Below, one piece after another: positions 1-8,162 of a DNA stretch of 64,000 bases. The stretch comes from Streptomyces sp. ISL-10 (lineage in GTDB: Bacteria; Actinomycetota; Actinomycetes; Streptomycetales; Streptomycetaceae): the NCBI RefSeq assembly GCF_018614575.1, contig NZ_JAGGOJ010000018.1:62001-126000 (forward strand), in the 5' to 3' direction. The notes below the pieces were generated by a model. The model worked only from the letters and a program-made list of their open reading frames with translations, did no database searches and was not told the origin of the DNA. Positions within the stretch are counted from its first letter, which is position 1; each line of letters opens with the position of its first letter. Position numbers and translations under genes: made by a program.

Positions 1-583
1 GCAGGTTGACCGTGGTGACGTCGATGCCGCGCGGGGCGAGCCGTTCCCTGATCAGGTCACCGATCTCGGCGTTGATCTTCTCGCGGGCGGAGGTGTAGCC
101 CTCCTCACTGGTGTGGCGGGCGAAGACGTTGCGCACGATCTCCCGGCTGTCCGGGAAGACCAGACGCTGCTGAATCGCGTCCTCGCTGCCCGCCAGGCGG
201 TACAGCTCCACCGCCTTGGCCGGGGTGACCGCCCACTTCACCGTCAGCTCCGCGTACATCACACCGCCCTGCGAGGAGCGCACTTCGACGACGTCCTTGT
301 CGGAGAGGTTGAGGTCCACGGGCCGGGTGGAGAAGGTCGTGACGTCGGTGAACGGCGAGGTGAGGTTCACGCCGGAGCTCATGGGCGAGCCGACCTTGCC
401 GAAGGTGACCGGCACGCCGACCTCGTAGGCGCTGACCACGTGGACGCAGCTCGCCGTGCCGGCGAACAGGCCGGCGATCAGGGCGCCCAGGGCGCCGATC
501 TTGAGTCCCCGGTTGTCGCCGCTGCGGGCGACGGCGTACATCACCGCAGCGGCGATGACGAGGATGATGAACAGGACGAACAC
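1..583 (-). CDS. SPFH/Band 7 (prohibitin-like) membrane protein, partial
   Basis: Runs off the left edge of the window, so only about the first 194 residues are present. It starts at a GTG preceded by a GGGGGAG ribosome site. The N-terminus has a hydrophobic segment (VFVLFIILVIAAAVMYAVA) and a second one about residues 27-45. These are followed by a Band 7-like domain with the typical phrases EVGVPVTFGKVG, VEVRSSQGGVMYAELTVKWAV and REIVRNVFARHTSEEGYTSAR. SPFH proteins form membrane-anchored scaffolds that organise other membrane proteins. The C-terminal coiled-coil half is outside the window, so the subfamily cannot be fixed. It stands alone, with a repeat-bearing gap before the next minus-strand gene. 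Confidence 0.8.
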   Translation of the reverse strand, partial: MFVLFIILVIAAAVMYAVARSGDNRGLKIGALGALIAGLFAGTASCVHVVSAYEVGVPVTFGKVGSPMSSGVNLTSPFTDVTTFSTRPVDLNLSDKDVVEVRSSQGGVMYAELTVKWAVTPAKAVELYRLAGSEDAIQQRLVFPDSREIVRNVFARHTSEEGYTSAREKINAEIGDLIRERLAPRGIDVTTVNL

Positions 584-717
584 GGCTCTCCCCCAGTGAC
601 GGACGTCGCAAAGTAAGCGGAGCGTAAAGCATCACCGGCGACGGGGACGCGGGAGGGTGCGGCGTCCCGTTCCCTATCCCAAGGACGGGTCGGGGCGGGG
701 CTGTGTGGTGGCTCAGG

Positions 718-825
718 GTCGGACCTGCCCGATCAGGCCCAGGCCGGACCTCCCACCCAGGTCAGACCTGCCCGATCAGGCCCAGGCCGGACCTCCCACC
801 CAGGTCAGACCTGCTCGATCAGGCC
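718..825. repeat. 43-bp tandem repeat containing the end of the MBL gene
   Basis: Two full 43-bp units (718-760 and 761-803) are followed by a partial third (804-825). The partial third unit is the true 3' end of the metallo-beta-lactamase gene, including its stop codon and the codons for LIEQV. The upstream units carry the same block with one codon change (LIGQV plus stop). The array therefore looks like a local tandem duplication of the gene tail and the bases after it. Each unit holds a short inverted repeat around CCTGCCCGATCAGG. Confidence 0.85.
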
Positions 826-1644
826 GTGCTCGCGCAGATACTCCAGCTGCGCCCGCACCGACAGCTCGGCGGCCGGCCACAGCGACCGGTCGACGTCCGC
901 GTAGACCTGCGCGACGACCTCGGCTGCCGTGCTCCACCCGGCCTCGACGGCGGTCTCGACCTGGGCCAGACGGCTGGCGCGGTGCGCGAGGTAGAACTCG
1001 ACGGCACCCTGGGCGTCGTCGAGCACGGGTCCGTGCCCGGGCAGCACCGTGTGGACACCGTCGTCGACGGTGAGCGAGCGCAGCCGCCGCAGGGAGTCGA
1101 GGTAGTCGCCGAGCCGCCCCTCCGGATGGGCGACCACCGTGGTTCCCCGGCCCAGGATCGTGTCGCCGGTCAGCACGGCACGGTCGGCGGGCAGGTGGAA
1201 GCTGAGCGAGTCGGCGGTGTGACCGGGAGTGGGGACGACCCGCATCTCCAGTCCGCCCGTGGTGATCACGTCCCCCGCCGCGAGCCCCTCGTCGCCGAGC
1301 CGCAGCGCGGGGTCGAGGGCCCGGACCTTGGTACCGGTCAGCTCCGCGAAGCGTGCGGCCCCCTCCGCGTGATCGGGGTGGCCATGGGTGAGGACGGTCA
1401 GGGCGACGCGCTTGCCCGCCTGCTCGGCGGTGTCGATGACGGCCCGCAGGTGGGCGTCGTCCAGCGGTCCAGGGTCGACGACGACGGCGAGGCCGGAGCC
1501 GGGCTCGGAGACGATCCAGGTGTTGGTGCCGTCCAGGGTCATCGCGGAAGGGTTGGGCGCGAGGACGTTCGTGGCGCGGGCGGTGGCGGGCCCGGAGAGC
1601 ACGCCTCCGCGGGGCTGTCCGGGCAGGGCTGCGGCGTCGGTCAT
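805..1644 (-). CDS. MBL-fold metallo-hydrolase (LACTB2-like)
   Basis: A 279-residue cytoplasmic metallo-beta-lactamase-fold hydrolase. The zinc-binding HxHxDH motif is at residues 87-92 (HGHPDH), followed by His142 (PTPGHT), Asp161 (LTGDTILG) and a later LPGHGP histidine. A C-terminal winged-helix-like segment (about 235-279) places it with LACTB2/glyoxalase-II-like hydrolases. The substrate is unknown. The ATG overlaps the TGA of the upstream NUDIX gene as ATGA, so I chose this start over longer readings; the two are probably translated together. The last codons lie inside a tandem duplication (718-825). Confidence 0.9.
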   Translation of the reverse strand: MTDAAALPGQPRGGVLSGPATARATNVLAPNPSAMTLDGTNTWIVSEPGSGLAVVVDPGPLDDAHLRAVIDTAEQAGKRVALTVLTHGHPDHAEGAARFAELTGTKVRALDPALRLGDEGLAAGDVITTGGLEMRVVPTPGHTADSLSFHLPADRAVLTGDTILGRGTTVVAHPEGRLGDYLDSLRRLRSLTVDDGVHTVLPGHGPVLDDAQGAVEFYLAHRASRLAQVETAVEAGWSTAAEVVAQVYADVDRSLWPAAELSVRAQLEYLREHGLIEQV

Positions 1645-2504
1645 CGCGGGCCTCCGGTCGGCACGTGCTTGGTGAACTCCTCGTGGCCCGGCCAGCTGAG
1701 GACGACCTCGCCGCCCTCCAGGCGCGCCGTCGCGAGCACGGGGGTCATATCCTGCCCGGCCGCCGCCTGAAGCGCCTGCGCCGCCGTTGTGTACGGCTGG
1801 AGGGTGCGCAGGGTCGCGATGGTGGGCGGCATCATCAGCAGCTCGCCCTTGTCGTAGCCGGCGGTCGCGTCCGCCGGGCAGATCCAGACCGTGCTCTCGG
1901 CCTCGGTGGAGGCGTTGCGGGTGCGCTGGCCGTGCGGCAGGGCGGCCACGAAGAACCAGGTGTCGTAGCGGCGCGGCTCGAACTCCGGCGTGATCCAGTG
2001 CGCCCACGCGCCGAGCAGGTCCGAGCGGAGCACCAGGCCGCGCCGGTCCAGGAACTCGGCGAACGACATGGTCCGGTCCACCAGCGCCTGCCGGTCCGCC
2101 TCCCAGTCGTCCCCCGTCGTGTCCCCGACGACCGTGTCGGGCGCCGGTCCGGCGAGCAGGACGCCCGCCTCCTCGTACGTCTCACGGACCGCGGCGCACA
2201 CGATGGCCTGCGCGGACGCGATGTCGGTGCCGAGGCGCCGCGCCCACGTGTCCAGGGACGGCCCGGCCCAGCCCACGGGCCGGTCGTCGCGCGGGTCCAC
2301 TCCGCCACCCGGATAGGCGTACGCGCCGCCCGCGAAGGCCATGGACGTGCGCCTGCGCAGCATGTGGACAGCGGGTCCGTCCGCGGCGTCGCGCAGCAGC
2401 ATCACCGTCGCGGCCCTCTTGGGGGTCACGGGCGTGAGCTCACCGGCCGCGAGGGCGCGGATACGGTCGGGCCATTCCGGCGGGTACCACTGACCATTGG
2501 ACAT
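1641..2504 (-). CDS. NUDIX hydrolase
   Basis: A 287-residue protein starting MSNGQWYPPEW. It has a split NUDIX box: the glycines lie in YAYPGGGVDPRDD (about residues 64-76), and after an insertion comes the metal-binding RETYEEAGVLL (about 106-116). This arrangement is common in the longer NUDT19-like NUDIX proteins of actinomycetes, which hydrolyse nucleoside-diphosphate derivatives such as CoA or sugar nucleotides. The exact substrate cannot be read from sequence. It is the first gene of a two-gene unit with the MBL hydrolase (ATGA overlap), which suggests joint clean-up of a phosphorylated or thioester metabolite; that is inference. Confidence 0.88.
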   Translation of the reverse strand: MSNGQWYPPEWPDRIRALAAGELTPVTPKRAATVMLLRDAADGPAVHMLRRRTSMAFAGGAYAYPGGGVDPRDDRPVGWAGPSLDTWARRLGTDIASAQAIVCAAVRETYEEAGVLLAGPAPDTVVGDTTGDDWEADRQALVDRTMSFAEFLDRRGLVLRSDLLGAWAHWITPEFEPRRYDTWFFVAALPHGQRTRNASTEAESTVWICPADATAGYDKGELLMMPPTIATLRTLQPYTTAAQALQAAAGQDMTPVLATARLEGGEVVLSWPGHEEFTKHVPTGGPR

Positions 2505-2539
2505 GGGGCGGATGCTATGCGCTCACGCGCGGATGTTCG

Positions 2540-2568
2540 AGGGGTGGCCGGAGGGGCCGGCCACCCCT
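2540..2568 (-). terminator. Hairpin terminator after the sugar dehydrogenase gene
   Basis: A perfect 12-bp stem, AGGGGTGGCCGG pairing with CCGGCCACCCCT, with a 5-nt loop. It starts 9 nt beyond the stop codon of the minus-strand gene at 2577-4727. It has no T-tract, as is usual for Streptomyces. Confidence 0.75.
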
Positions 2569-2576
2569 TCGTGCTG

Positions 2577-4727
2577 TCAGTGCCCGGGTGTGCCGTGCAT
2601 GCGGCTGCCGCCCGTGTACTGGATGTCGATCAGCAGGATGCGGTCGTTCCCGGCCGTGCCGTCCTTGTCGGTGGACGTGGTGAGCCAGATGTCGCCGTCG
2701 TGGTCGACCTCGACGGTGCGCAACCGGTCGTACGTCCCCTGGAAGTACGTCTTCTGCTCGACCAGGTTGCTGCTCGGGTCGATCCGGAGCCGGTAGACGC
2801 GCTCACCCCTCGTCGTCGCCACGAAGACGTGGTCGTTGATGATCGTCAGTCCGCTGGGCGAGGCGGAGGCGGTGCTCCAGGTCTTCTTCGGCGCTGTGTA
2901 GCCGCCGCAGGTGCCGCTGGTGCCCTCGCAGTGCGGCCAGCCGTAGTTGCCGCCCTTCTGGATGAGGTTGACCTCGTCCATGACGCTGTTGCCGAACTCG
3001 GCCTGCCACAGCCTGCCCTTGGAGTCGAAGTCGAGTCCCTGCGGGTTGCGGTGGCCGATCGACCAGACGGCGTTGCCGAACGGGTTGTCCGAGGGGATGG
3101 AGCCGTCCTGGTTGATGCGCAGGATCTTGCCGTTCAGCGAGTTCCTGTCCTGGGCCTTGCTGGCACTCTGCGCGTCGCCCATGCCCGCGTACAGCTTTCC
3201 GTCGGGCCCGAAGCGGAGACGGCCGCCGTTGTGGAAGCGGCTCTTCTCCATGCCACGGAGGAGGACGGTGTAGCCGCTGAGCATGTTGTTCTCCAGTCTC
3301 ATGCGCGCGATGCGGTTGCCGTCGGTCGAGGTGTGGAGGAAGTAGAGGTAGTGGTCGGTGGCGAAGGACGGGCTGACCTCGATGCCCATCAGGCCGCCTT
3401 CGCCACCGGTGGTCTGGGAGTCGGGCACCTTGCCGAGCAGTGTCTTCTGCCCCGACTTGGTGAGCCGGTGGACGTTGAAGGTGTTCCGCTCGGTGAAGAC
3501 GCCCGTCCCGTCCGGCAGGAAGGCAAGGCCCCAGGCGACGTCCACGCCCCTCGCGAGGGTGGAGACGGTGCCCGGGTCGGGGGTGCCACCGGGCTGGGCG
3601 GTGGAGGTGGTGATGGTGATCTCGGGGCCGAACGCGGACTTGTTGCCCTTGAGGTCGTAGGCCCTGACCTTGAAGCGGTACGCCGTCCCGGCCTTCAGCC
3701 CGCCGACCGTGGCCGTCGTCCCGTCGGAGGTCCCGGACGCCGCGCCGTCGCGGTGGATCTCGTAGCCGGTGACCTTCACATTGTCCGTGGCGGCGTCCCA
3801 GGCGAGGTCGACACTGGCCGCGGTCCTGCCCGTGGAGCGCAGGCCGCCCGGGGTGCTGGGGGCCTGGGTGTCGGGAGGCGCGGGCCGGGTGGCGACGGTG
3901 ACGGCGTTGCTGGCGGCGGAGACGTTGCCCGCCGCGTCACGGGCGAAGACCGTCCAGTCGTACGAGGTCTCCGGGTCCAGGCCGTCGACGGTGGCCGCGA
4001 GCGTGCTCCCGCCGACCTGCTTCATCAACTGGCCGTGCTGGTAGAGGTCGTAGCCGGTGACGCCGGTGTTGTCGGAGGCCGCGTCCCAGGCCAGGGACAC
4101 GCTGCTCGCCGTCGGCTCCTTGTCGCGCCGCAGATTGCGGGGCGGGGTCGGCTTCTCTGTGTCGGCGGGGCCGGTGGAGGTGACGGTGAGCCGGTCGAGG
4201 TTCGGCCCGTCCGCCGCGGCGGTGGTGACGCGGATCGTGTTGGCCCCCGCCTTGAGGGTGGCACCGGTCGTGACGGTCTTCCAGGTGCTCCAGGTACCCG
4301 TGGCGGGGAAGGCCAGGTCGTCGGCGGCGAGCGTTTCGTTGACCGTCACGTCCAAGGGGCGGTTCGCCGGGGTGCCGTTGGCGTAACGGAGTTCGAGCGT
4401 GGCGGCGCCCGCCTGGGCGGAGCCGACGGTGAACTCGGCGTACGCGCCCGTCACCGCATGGAAGTTCACGAAGCCGGTGCCCGAATGGCCCGTGTGGTCG
4501 GAATCGACGGCGGCCTGGGAGAGGCGGGCCGCTTCGGCTTCGTAGGCGACGGTTCTCTGGACGTGGGCCTCGTGGGCGACGGCCTTCTGGACGCCGGCCT
4601 CGTGGGCGACGAGGGCGGTGGCGGGTGTCGTCAGGCCGCCGGGCGGCACCAGGGCGAGTGACAGGGCCGCGGTCGCGGCGACGAGGGTGCCGGCCGCCGC
4701 GCGCGGATGGCGAAGAAGCAGTGCCAC
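2577..4727 (-). CDS. Secreted PQQ-dependent sugar dehydrogenase with CBM35/6-like and two FN3 domains
   Basis: A 716-residue secreted protein. It begins with a GTG (ribosome site GGGAGGA) and a signal peptide (about residues 1-37). An N-terminal repeat of the form AHEAxVQxxVA leads into a CBM6/35-like carbohydrate-binding domain (from AYEAEAARL to LDRLTVTS). Two fibronectin type III domains follow (each with SVxLAWDAAxDN), then a C-terminal glucose/sorbosone-dehydrogenase beta-propeller. The propeller shows FHNGGRLRFGPDGKLY, NSLNGKILRIN, IGHRNPQGLDFD and GGNYGWP. Such enzymes oxidise sugars outside the cell using PQQ. The layout suggests a polysaccharide-bound oxidase. It stands alone between two hairpins and is probably controlled by the palindrome upstream. 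Confidence 0.88.
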   Translation of the reverse strand: MALLLRHPRAAAGTLVAATAALSLALVPPGGLTTPATALVAHEAGVQKAVAHEAHVQRTVAYEAEAARLSQAAVDSDHTGHSGTGFVNFHAVTGAYAEFTVGSAQAGAATLELRYANGTPANRPLDVTVNETLAADDLAFPATGTWSTWKTVTTGATLKAGANTIRVTTAAADGPNLDRLTVTSTGPADTEKPTPPRNLRRDKEPTASSVSLAWDAASDNTGVTGYDLYQHGQLMKQVGGSTLAATVDGLDPETSYDWTVFARDAAGNVSAASNAVTVATRPAPPDTQAPSTPGGLRSTGRTAASVDLAWDAATDNVKVTGYEIHRDGAASGTSDGTTATVGGLKAGTAYRFKVRAYDLKGNKSAFGPEITITTSTAQPGGTPDPGTVSTLARGVDVAWGLAFLPDGTGVFTERNTFNVHRLTKSGQKTLLGKVPDSQTTGGEGGLMGIEVSPSFATDHYLYFLHTSTDGNRIARMRLENNMLSGYTVLLRGMEKSRFHNGGRLRFGPDGKLYAGMGDAQSASKAQDRNSLNGKILRINQDGSIPSDNPFGNAVWSIGHRNPQGLDFDSKGRLWQAEFGNSVMDEVNLIQKGGNYGWPHCEGTSGTCGGYTAPKKTWSTASASPSGLTIINDHVFVATTRGERVYRLRIDPSSNLVEQKTYFQGTYDRLRTVEVDHDGDIWLTTSTDKDGTAGNDRILLIDIQYTGGSRMHGTPGH

Positions 4728-4779
4728 GGATTCCTCCCGCTTTCGTGTGGGGGACGAGGGGATTCACCTGGGCGGTTCA

Positions 4780-4806
4780 CATGGTTAGGAAGCCTTCCTA
4801 ACCATG
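4780..4806 (-). promoter_or_regulatory. 27-bp perfect palindrome, likely repressor operator
   Basis: A 13-bp arm, CATGGTTAGGAAG, is repeated inverted around a single central base, about 53 nt upstream of the sugar dehydrogenase start. From memory, palindromes with a TTAGGAA/TTCCTAA core are operators in front of secreted carbohydrate-active enzyme genes in Streptomyces (for example chitosanase genes under the ROK-family repressor CsnR). I infer substrate-inducible repression. Confidence 0.75.
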
Positions 4807-4890
4807 AATACCGCGACCAGAGCACACCCATCGACGCGTCCACGTCAAGAGGTGCGCGGCGGATTCCCACGACCGGTCGCGGGTACGACG

Positions 4891-4932
4891 ACGGCCCCGG
4901 ACCCACCGGCGGACCGGCGGGCTCGGGGCCGT
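4891..4932 (-). terminator. Hairpin after ridA
   Basis: A 9-bp stem, ACGGCCCCG with CGGGGCCGT, closes a GC-rich loop that can itself fold. It lies 20 nt past the stop codon of the minus-strand RidA gene, and is its likely terminator. Confidence 0.55.
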
Positions 4933-4951
4933 ACACCTACTGACCTTCGGT

Positions 4952-5422
4952 TCAGTCCTGGACGAGCTCCACCTGGATCTCGACCTCGACCGGAGCGTCC
5001 AGCGGCAGCACCGTGACACCCACGGCGCTGCGCGCGTGCACACCCTTGTCGCCGAGCACTTCGCCGAGCAGCTCGCTCGTCCCGTTGACCACGCCGGGCT
5101 GGCCGGTGAAGTCCGCGGCGGACGCCACGAAACCGACGACCTTCACGACCCGGGCGATCCGGTCCAGGTCACCGATGACCGACTTCACGGCGGCCAGCGC
5201 GTTCAGCCCGCAGATACGGGCGAGCTTCTTGGCCTCCTCCGGGGTGACCTCGCCACCCACCTTGCCGGTGACCGGAAGTTTGCCCTCCACCATCGGGAGC
5301 TGGCCCGCCGTGTACACGTACGCGCCCGAGATCACGGCCGGCTGATAGGCGGCAAGCGGCGGCACGACCTCAGGCAGCGTCAGACCGAGCTCGGCAAGCC
5401 TGCGCTCGACCACACCGCTCAC
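4952..5422 (-). CDS. RidA family protein (YjgF/YER057c/UK114)
   Basis: A 156-residue protein of the longer RidA group. RidA proteins are trimeric cytoplasmic enzymes that hydrolyse reactive enamine/imine intermediates or related compounds. The family pattern is visible in AVISGAYVYTAGQLPM, NALAAVKSVIGDLDRIARVVKVVGFV, NGTSELLGEVLGDKGVHARSAVGV and the C-terminal PVEVEIQVELVQ. The GTG start overlaps the TGA of the DUF4177 gene (GTGA) and has GGGAGAAG before it, which rules out the longer reading. The active-site arginine seems to be ARSAVGV. It forms a two-gene unit with DUF4177. Confidence 0.88.
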   Translation of the reverse strand: MSGVVERRLAELGLTLPEVVPPLAAYQPAVISGAYVYTAGQLPMVEGKLPVTGKVGGEVTPEEAKKLARICGLNALAAVKSVIGDLDRIARVVKVVGFVASAADFTGQPGVVNGTSELLGEVLGDKGVHARSAVGVTVLPLDAPVEVEIQVELVQD

Positions 5423-5580
5423 GAGGACTTCTCCCGCTTCAGATAGGCCACCAGCTGCTCGGGGTTGTTCGGCCCGGGCACGACCTGGACGAGCTCCCAG
5501 CCGTCCTCGCCCCAGGTGTCCAGAATCTGCTTCGTCGCGTGCACGAGGAGGGGCACGGTCGCGTATTCCCACTTGGTCAT
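5419..5580 (-). CDS. DUF4177 domain protein, 53 aa
   Basis: A 53-residue protein, MTKWEYATVPLLVHATKQ to EQLVAYLKREKSS, matching the compact DUF4177 pattern (W-E-Y at the start, W-E-L-V in the middle). The function of the family is unknown. A -10-like TACAGT (5588-5593, minus strand) lies exactly 7 nt before the ATG, so the mRNA is probably leaderless. Its TGA overlaps the GTG of ridA. It is divergent from the ArsA operon across a repeat-filled 290-bp space. Confidence 0.8.
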   Translation of the reverse strand: MTKWEYATVPLLVHATKQILDTWGEDGWELVQVVPGPNNPEQLVAYLKREKSS

Positions 5581-5656
5581 GGAGCCGACTGTAGCCGCAC
5601 CGCCCGGCGCGTTCGTGACGCGGTTGGGGTGCGGCTGCGCGACGGGACCGCGCCGA

Positions 5657-5809
5657 GCTCCGAGCCGGGGCACGTGACGCGGTCCGGGGCGCGATCCGAA
5701 CCGGGCACGTGGCATGGTCGGGGCCCCACAGCGATCCGCGCCAGGCACCTGACACGCACCGGGGGCACGATCCGAACCGGGCACGTGGCATGGTCGAGGC
5801 CGGGGGCAC
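5657..5809. repeat. Four degenerate 36-41 bp tandem units between divergent genes
   Basis: Units start at 5657, 5693, 5733 and 5769. The second and fourth are almost identical over about 30 bp (GATCCGAACCGGGCACGTGG followed by CATGGTCG); the first and third are weaker copies. The array fills most of the space between the divergent DUF4177 and ArsA genes and contains three CACGTG palindromes. Function unknown. Confidence 0.8.
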
Positions 5810-5858
5810 GTGACGCAGTCCGCAGGCAGTCCCGTGCGTAGGCCGCGTCACGACTGGT

Positions 5859-5872
5859 TAGGCTCGCATACG
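5859..5872 (+). promoter_or_regulatory. Leaderless promoter of the ArsA operon
   Basis: TAGGCT (5859-5864) is followed by 7 nt and then the GTG start at 5872. No ribosome site is present. This spacing puts the transcription start on the first base of the start codon. No good -35 box is visible. Confidence 0.5.
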
Positions 5873-6834
5873 TGAGCAGGCTCCAGGTCGTCAGCGGCAA
5901 GGGCGGTACCGGTAAGACCACGGTGGCCGCCGCCCTCGCGCTCGCCCTCGCGACCGAGGGAAAGCGCACCCTCCTGGTCGAGGTCGAGGGCCGGCAGGGC
6001 ATCGCCCAGCTCTTCGAGACGGAAGCCCTTCCGTACGAGGAGCGCAAGATCGCCGTGGCGTCCGGCGGCGGCGAGGTGTTCGCGCTGGCCATCGACGCCG
6101 AGCGCGCGCTACTCGACTACCTCCAGATGTTCTACAAGCTCGGCAGCGCGGGCCGTGCCCTCAAGAAGCTCGGCGCGATCGACTTCGCGACGACCGTCGC
6201 CCCCGGCGTCCGGGACGTGCTGCTGACCGGCAAGGCGTGCGAGGCCGTACGCCGCCGGGACAAACAGGGGCGGTACGTCTACGACCACGTGGTCATGGAC
6301 GCGCCGCCCACCGGCCGTGTCACCCGATTCCTGAACGTGAACGACGAGGTCGCGGGCCTCGCCAGGATCGGCCCGATACACAACCAGGCGCAGGCCGTCA
6401 TGCGGGTGCTCAAGTCCCCCGAGACGGCCGTCCATCTGGTCACGCTGCTGGAGGAGATGCCCGTCCAGGAGACCGCGGACGGTGTCGCCGAGCTGTGTGC
6501 CGCCGAGCTCCCCGTGGGCAACGTCATCGTGAACATGGTGCGCCCCCACATCCTCGACGAGGAGGCGGTGCGCGACGCGTCCGACGGCCGCCGCGGCGAG
6601 ATCGCCAAGGCGCTGACCGCGGCGGGCGTCCCCGGTTCGGCGAAGCTCGTCACCCCGCTGCTGGAGCAGGCCGCCGAGCACGCACAACGGGTCGAGCTGG
6701 AGCGGGAGCAGCGCAGGGTGCTGAACGCGCTGGACCTCGGCGCGTACGAACTGCCCATGCTCAGCGAGGGCATCGACCTCGCCGGGCTGTACCAACTGGC
6801 GAAGGAACTGCGTAAACAAGGGGCGGGCTCATGA
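5872..6834 (+). CDS. ArsA family ATPase, first of a pair
   Basis: A 320-residue P-loop ATPase of the ArsA/GET3 class. The deviant Walker A is SGKGGTGKTT (residues 8-17), and the later VVMDAPPTG corresponds to the family's VxDTAPTG (DTAP) switch. The second lysine-rich signature of arsenite pumps (metal-binding cysteine triad) is absent. A role in arsenic efflux is therefore unlikely; targeting or assembly functions are more plausible. The gene begins leaderless and overlaps the second ArsA gene by ATGA, so the products probably form a heterodimer. As I recall, the same pair precedes wblA in S. coelicolor (SCO3577-3578). Confidence 0.88.
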   Translation: MSRLQVVSGKGGTGKTTVAAALALALATEGKRTLLVEVEGRQGIAQLFETEALPYEERKIAVASGGGEVFALAIDAERALLDYLQMFYKLGSAGRALKKLGAIDFATTVAPGVRDVLLTGKACEAVRRRDKQGRYVYDHVVMDAPPTGRVTRFLNVNDEVAGLARIGPIHNQAQAVMRVLKSPETAVHLVTLLEEMPVQETADGVAELCAAELPVGNVIVNMVRPHILDEEAVRDASDGRRGEIAKALTAAGVPGSAKLVTPLLEQAAEHAQRVELEREQRRVLNALDLGAYELPMLSEGIDLAGLYQLAKELRKQGAGS

Positions 6835-8162
6835 CGCTGGACGCATCGGCCCGTCTGGAGGTCGACCCGCTCATCGACGACCCGGCCACGCGCATCATCG
6901 TGTGCTGCGGCGCCGGCGGCGTGGGCAAGACCACGACGGCGGCGGCCCTCGGCGTACGGGCGGCGGAGCGCGGCCGCAAGGTCGTCGTCCTGACCATCGA
7001 CCCGGCGCGGCGGCTCGCCCAGTCCATGGGGATCGACTCGCTGGACAACACACCCCGCAGGGTCAAGGGCATCGAGGGCGACGGCGAACTGCACGCCATG
7101 ATGCTCGACATGAAACGCACCTTCGACGAGATCGTCGAGGCGCACGCGGACGCCGAGCGTGCCCGCGCGATCCTGGAAAATCCCTTCTACCAGTCCCTGT
7201 CCGCCGGTTTCGCCGGCACGCAGGAGTACATGGCGATGGAGAAGCTGGGCCAGCTGCGCGCGCGGGACGAGTGGGACCTGATCGTCGTCGACACTCCGCC
7301 GTCGAGGTCCGCACTGGACTTCCTGGACGCACCCAAGCGCCTGGGCTCTTTCCTGGACGGGAGGTTCATCAAGCTGCTGATGGCTCCCGCGAAGGTGGGC
7401 GGCCGGGCGGGGATGAAGTTCCTGAACGTCGGCATGTCGATGATGACGGGCACGCTGGGCAAGCTGCTGGGCGGTCAACTGCTGCGGGATGTACAGACCT
7501 TCGTCGCCGCGATGGACACGTTGTTCGGTGGCTTCCGTACGCGCGCGGACGCGACCTATCGGCTGCTGCAGGCGCCGGGCACGGCCTTCGTGGTGGTCGC
7601 CGCGCCCGAGCGGGACGCACTGCGGGAGGCGGCGTACTTCGTGGAGCGGCTGGCCGCGGAGGACATGCCGCTGGCGGGTCTGGTACTCAACCGGGTGCAT
7701 GGGAGCGGGGCCGCGGGCCTGTCCGCGGAGCGGGCGCTCGCCGCCGCGGAAAATCTTGACGAGCGCGGCATTGTGGATCAGGGGCCCGGGAAGACTGGTG
7801 GTCGTGACGTCGCGGCCGTCTCTCCCGAATCCCCGGCCGTGGATCACTCCCCCGAGGTCCGTGAGGTCTCCCCCGAAACACTCGGATCGTCGCACGAAGA
7901 GAACGAAGAGAACGAAGCACGCGCGGCACACGCAGCACATGAAGCGCAGACCCCGCGGCAGCTGACGGCGGGTCTGCTGCGTCTGCATGCCGAAAGGATG
8001 CAGGTTCTGGCGCGCGAGCAGCGCACGCGCGACCGTTTCACCGCACTCCACCCCGAGGTGCCCGTCACGGAAGTCCCGGCACTGCCGGGTGACGTCCACG
8101 ACCTGGGCGGGCTCCGGGCGATCGGCACCCGGCTGGCCGCGGAAACACCGACGCGGGCGTAG
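6831..8162 (+). CDS. ArsA family ATPase, second of a pair
   Basis: A 443-residue ArsA-like ATPase. It has GAGGVGKTTTA (about residues 27-37), VVDTPPSRSALDFLDAP (about 151-167) and the C-terminal VHDLGGL-type ending of the family. It overlaps its partner by ATGA. An acidic, low-complexity insertion of about 65 residues, from LDERGIVDQG to AHEAQTPRQ, lies between the nucleotide-binding core and the last 60 residues. It contains EENEENE and AAHAAHEA, and is probably a disordered linker that varies between strains. No cysteine pattern for arsenite binding is visible. Confidence 0.87.
   Translation: MTLDASARLEVDPLIDDPATRIIVCCGAGGVGKTTTAAALGVRAAERGRKVVVLTIDPARRLAQSMGIDSLDNTPRRVKGIEGDGELHAMMLDMKRTFDEIVEAHADAERARAILENPFYQSLSAGFAGTQEYMAMEKLGQLRARDEWDLIVVDTPPSRSALDFLDAPKRLGSFLDGRFIKLLMAPAKVGGRAGMKFLNVGMSMMTGTLGKLLGGQLLRDVQTFVAAMDTLFGGFRTRADATYRLLQAPGTAFVVVAAPERDALREAAYFVERLAAEDMPLAGLVLNRVHGSGAAGLSAERALAAAENLDERGIVDQGPGKTGGRDVAAVSPESPAVDHSPEVREVSPETLGSSHEENEENEARAAHAAHEAQTPRQLTAGLLRLHAERMQVLAREQRTRDRFTALHPEVPVTEVPALPGDVHDLGGLRAIGTRLAAETPTRA

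Noticed and set aside
1665..4661. 998-codon open frame on the plus strand
   Set aside because: It lies opposite the NUDIX and sugar dehydrogenase genes. The true genes have domains, starts and ribosome sites; this frame has none.
5872..8162. Arsenic resistance operon
   Set aside because: The ATPases lack metal-binding cysteines, and no arsB, arsC or arsR gene is nearby.
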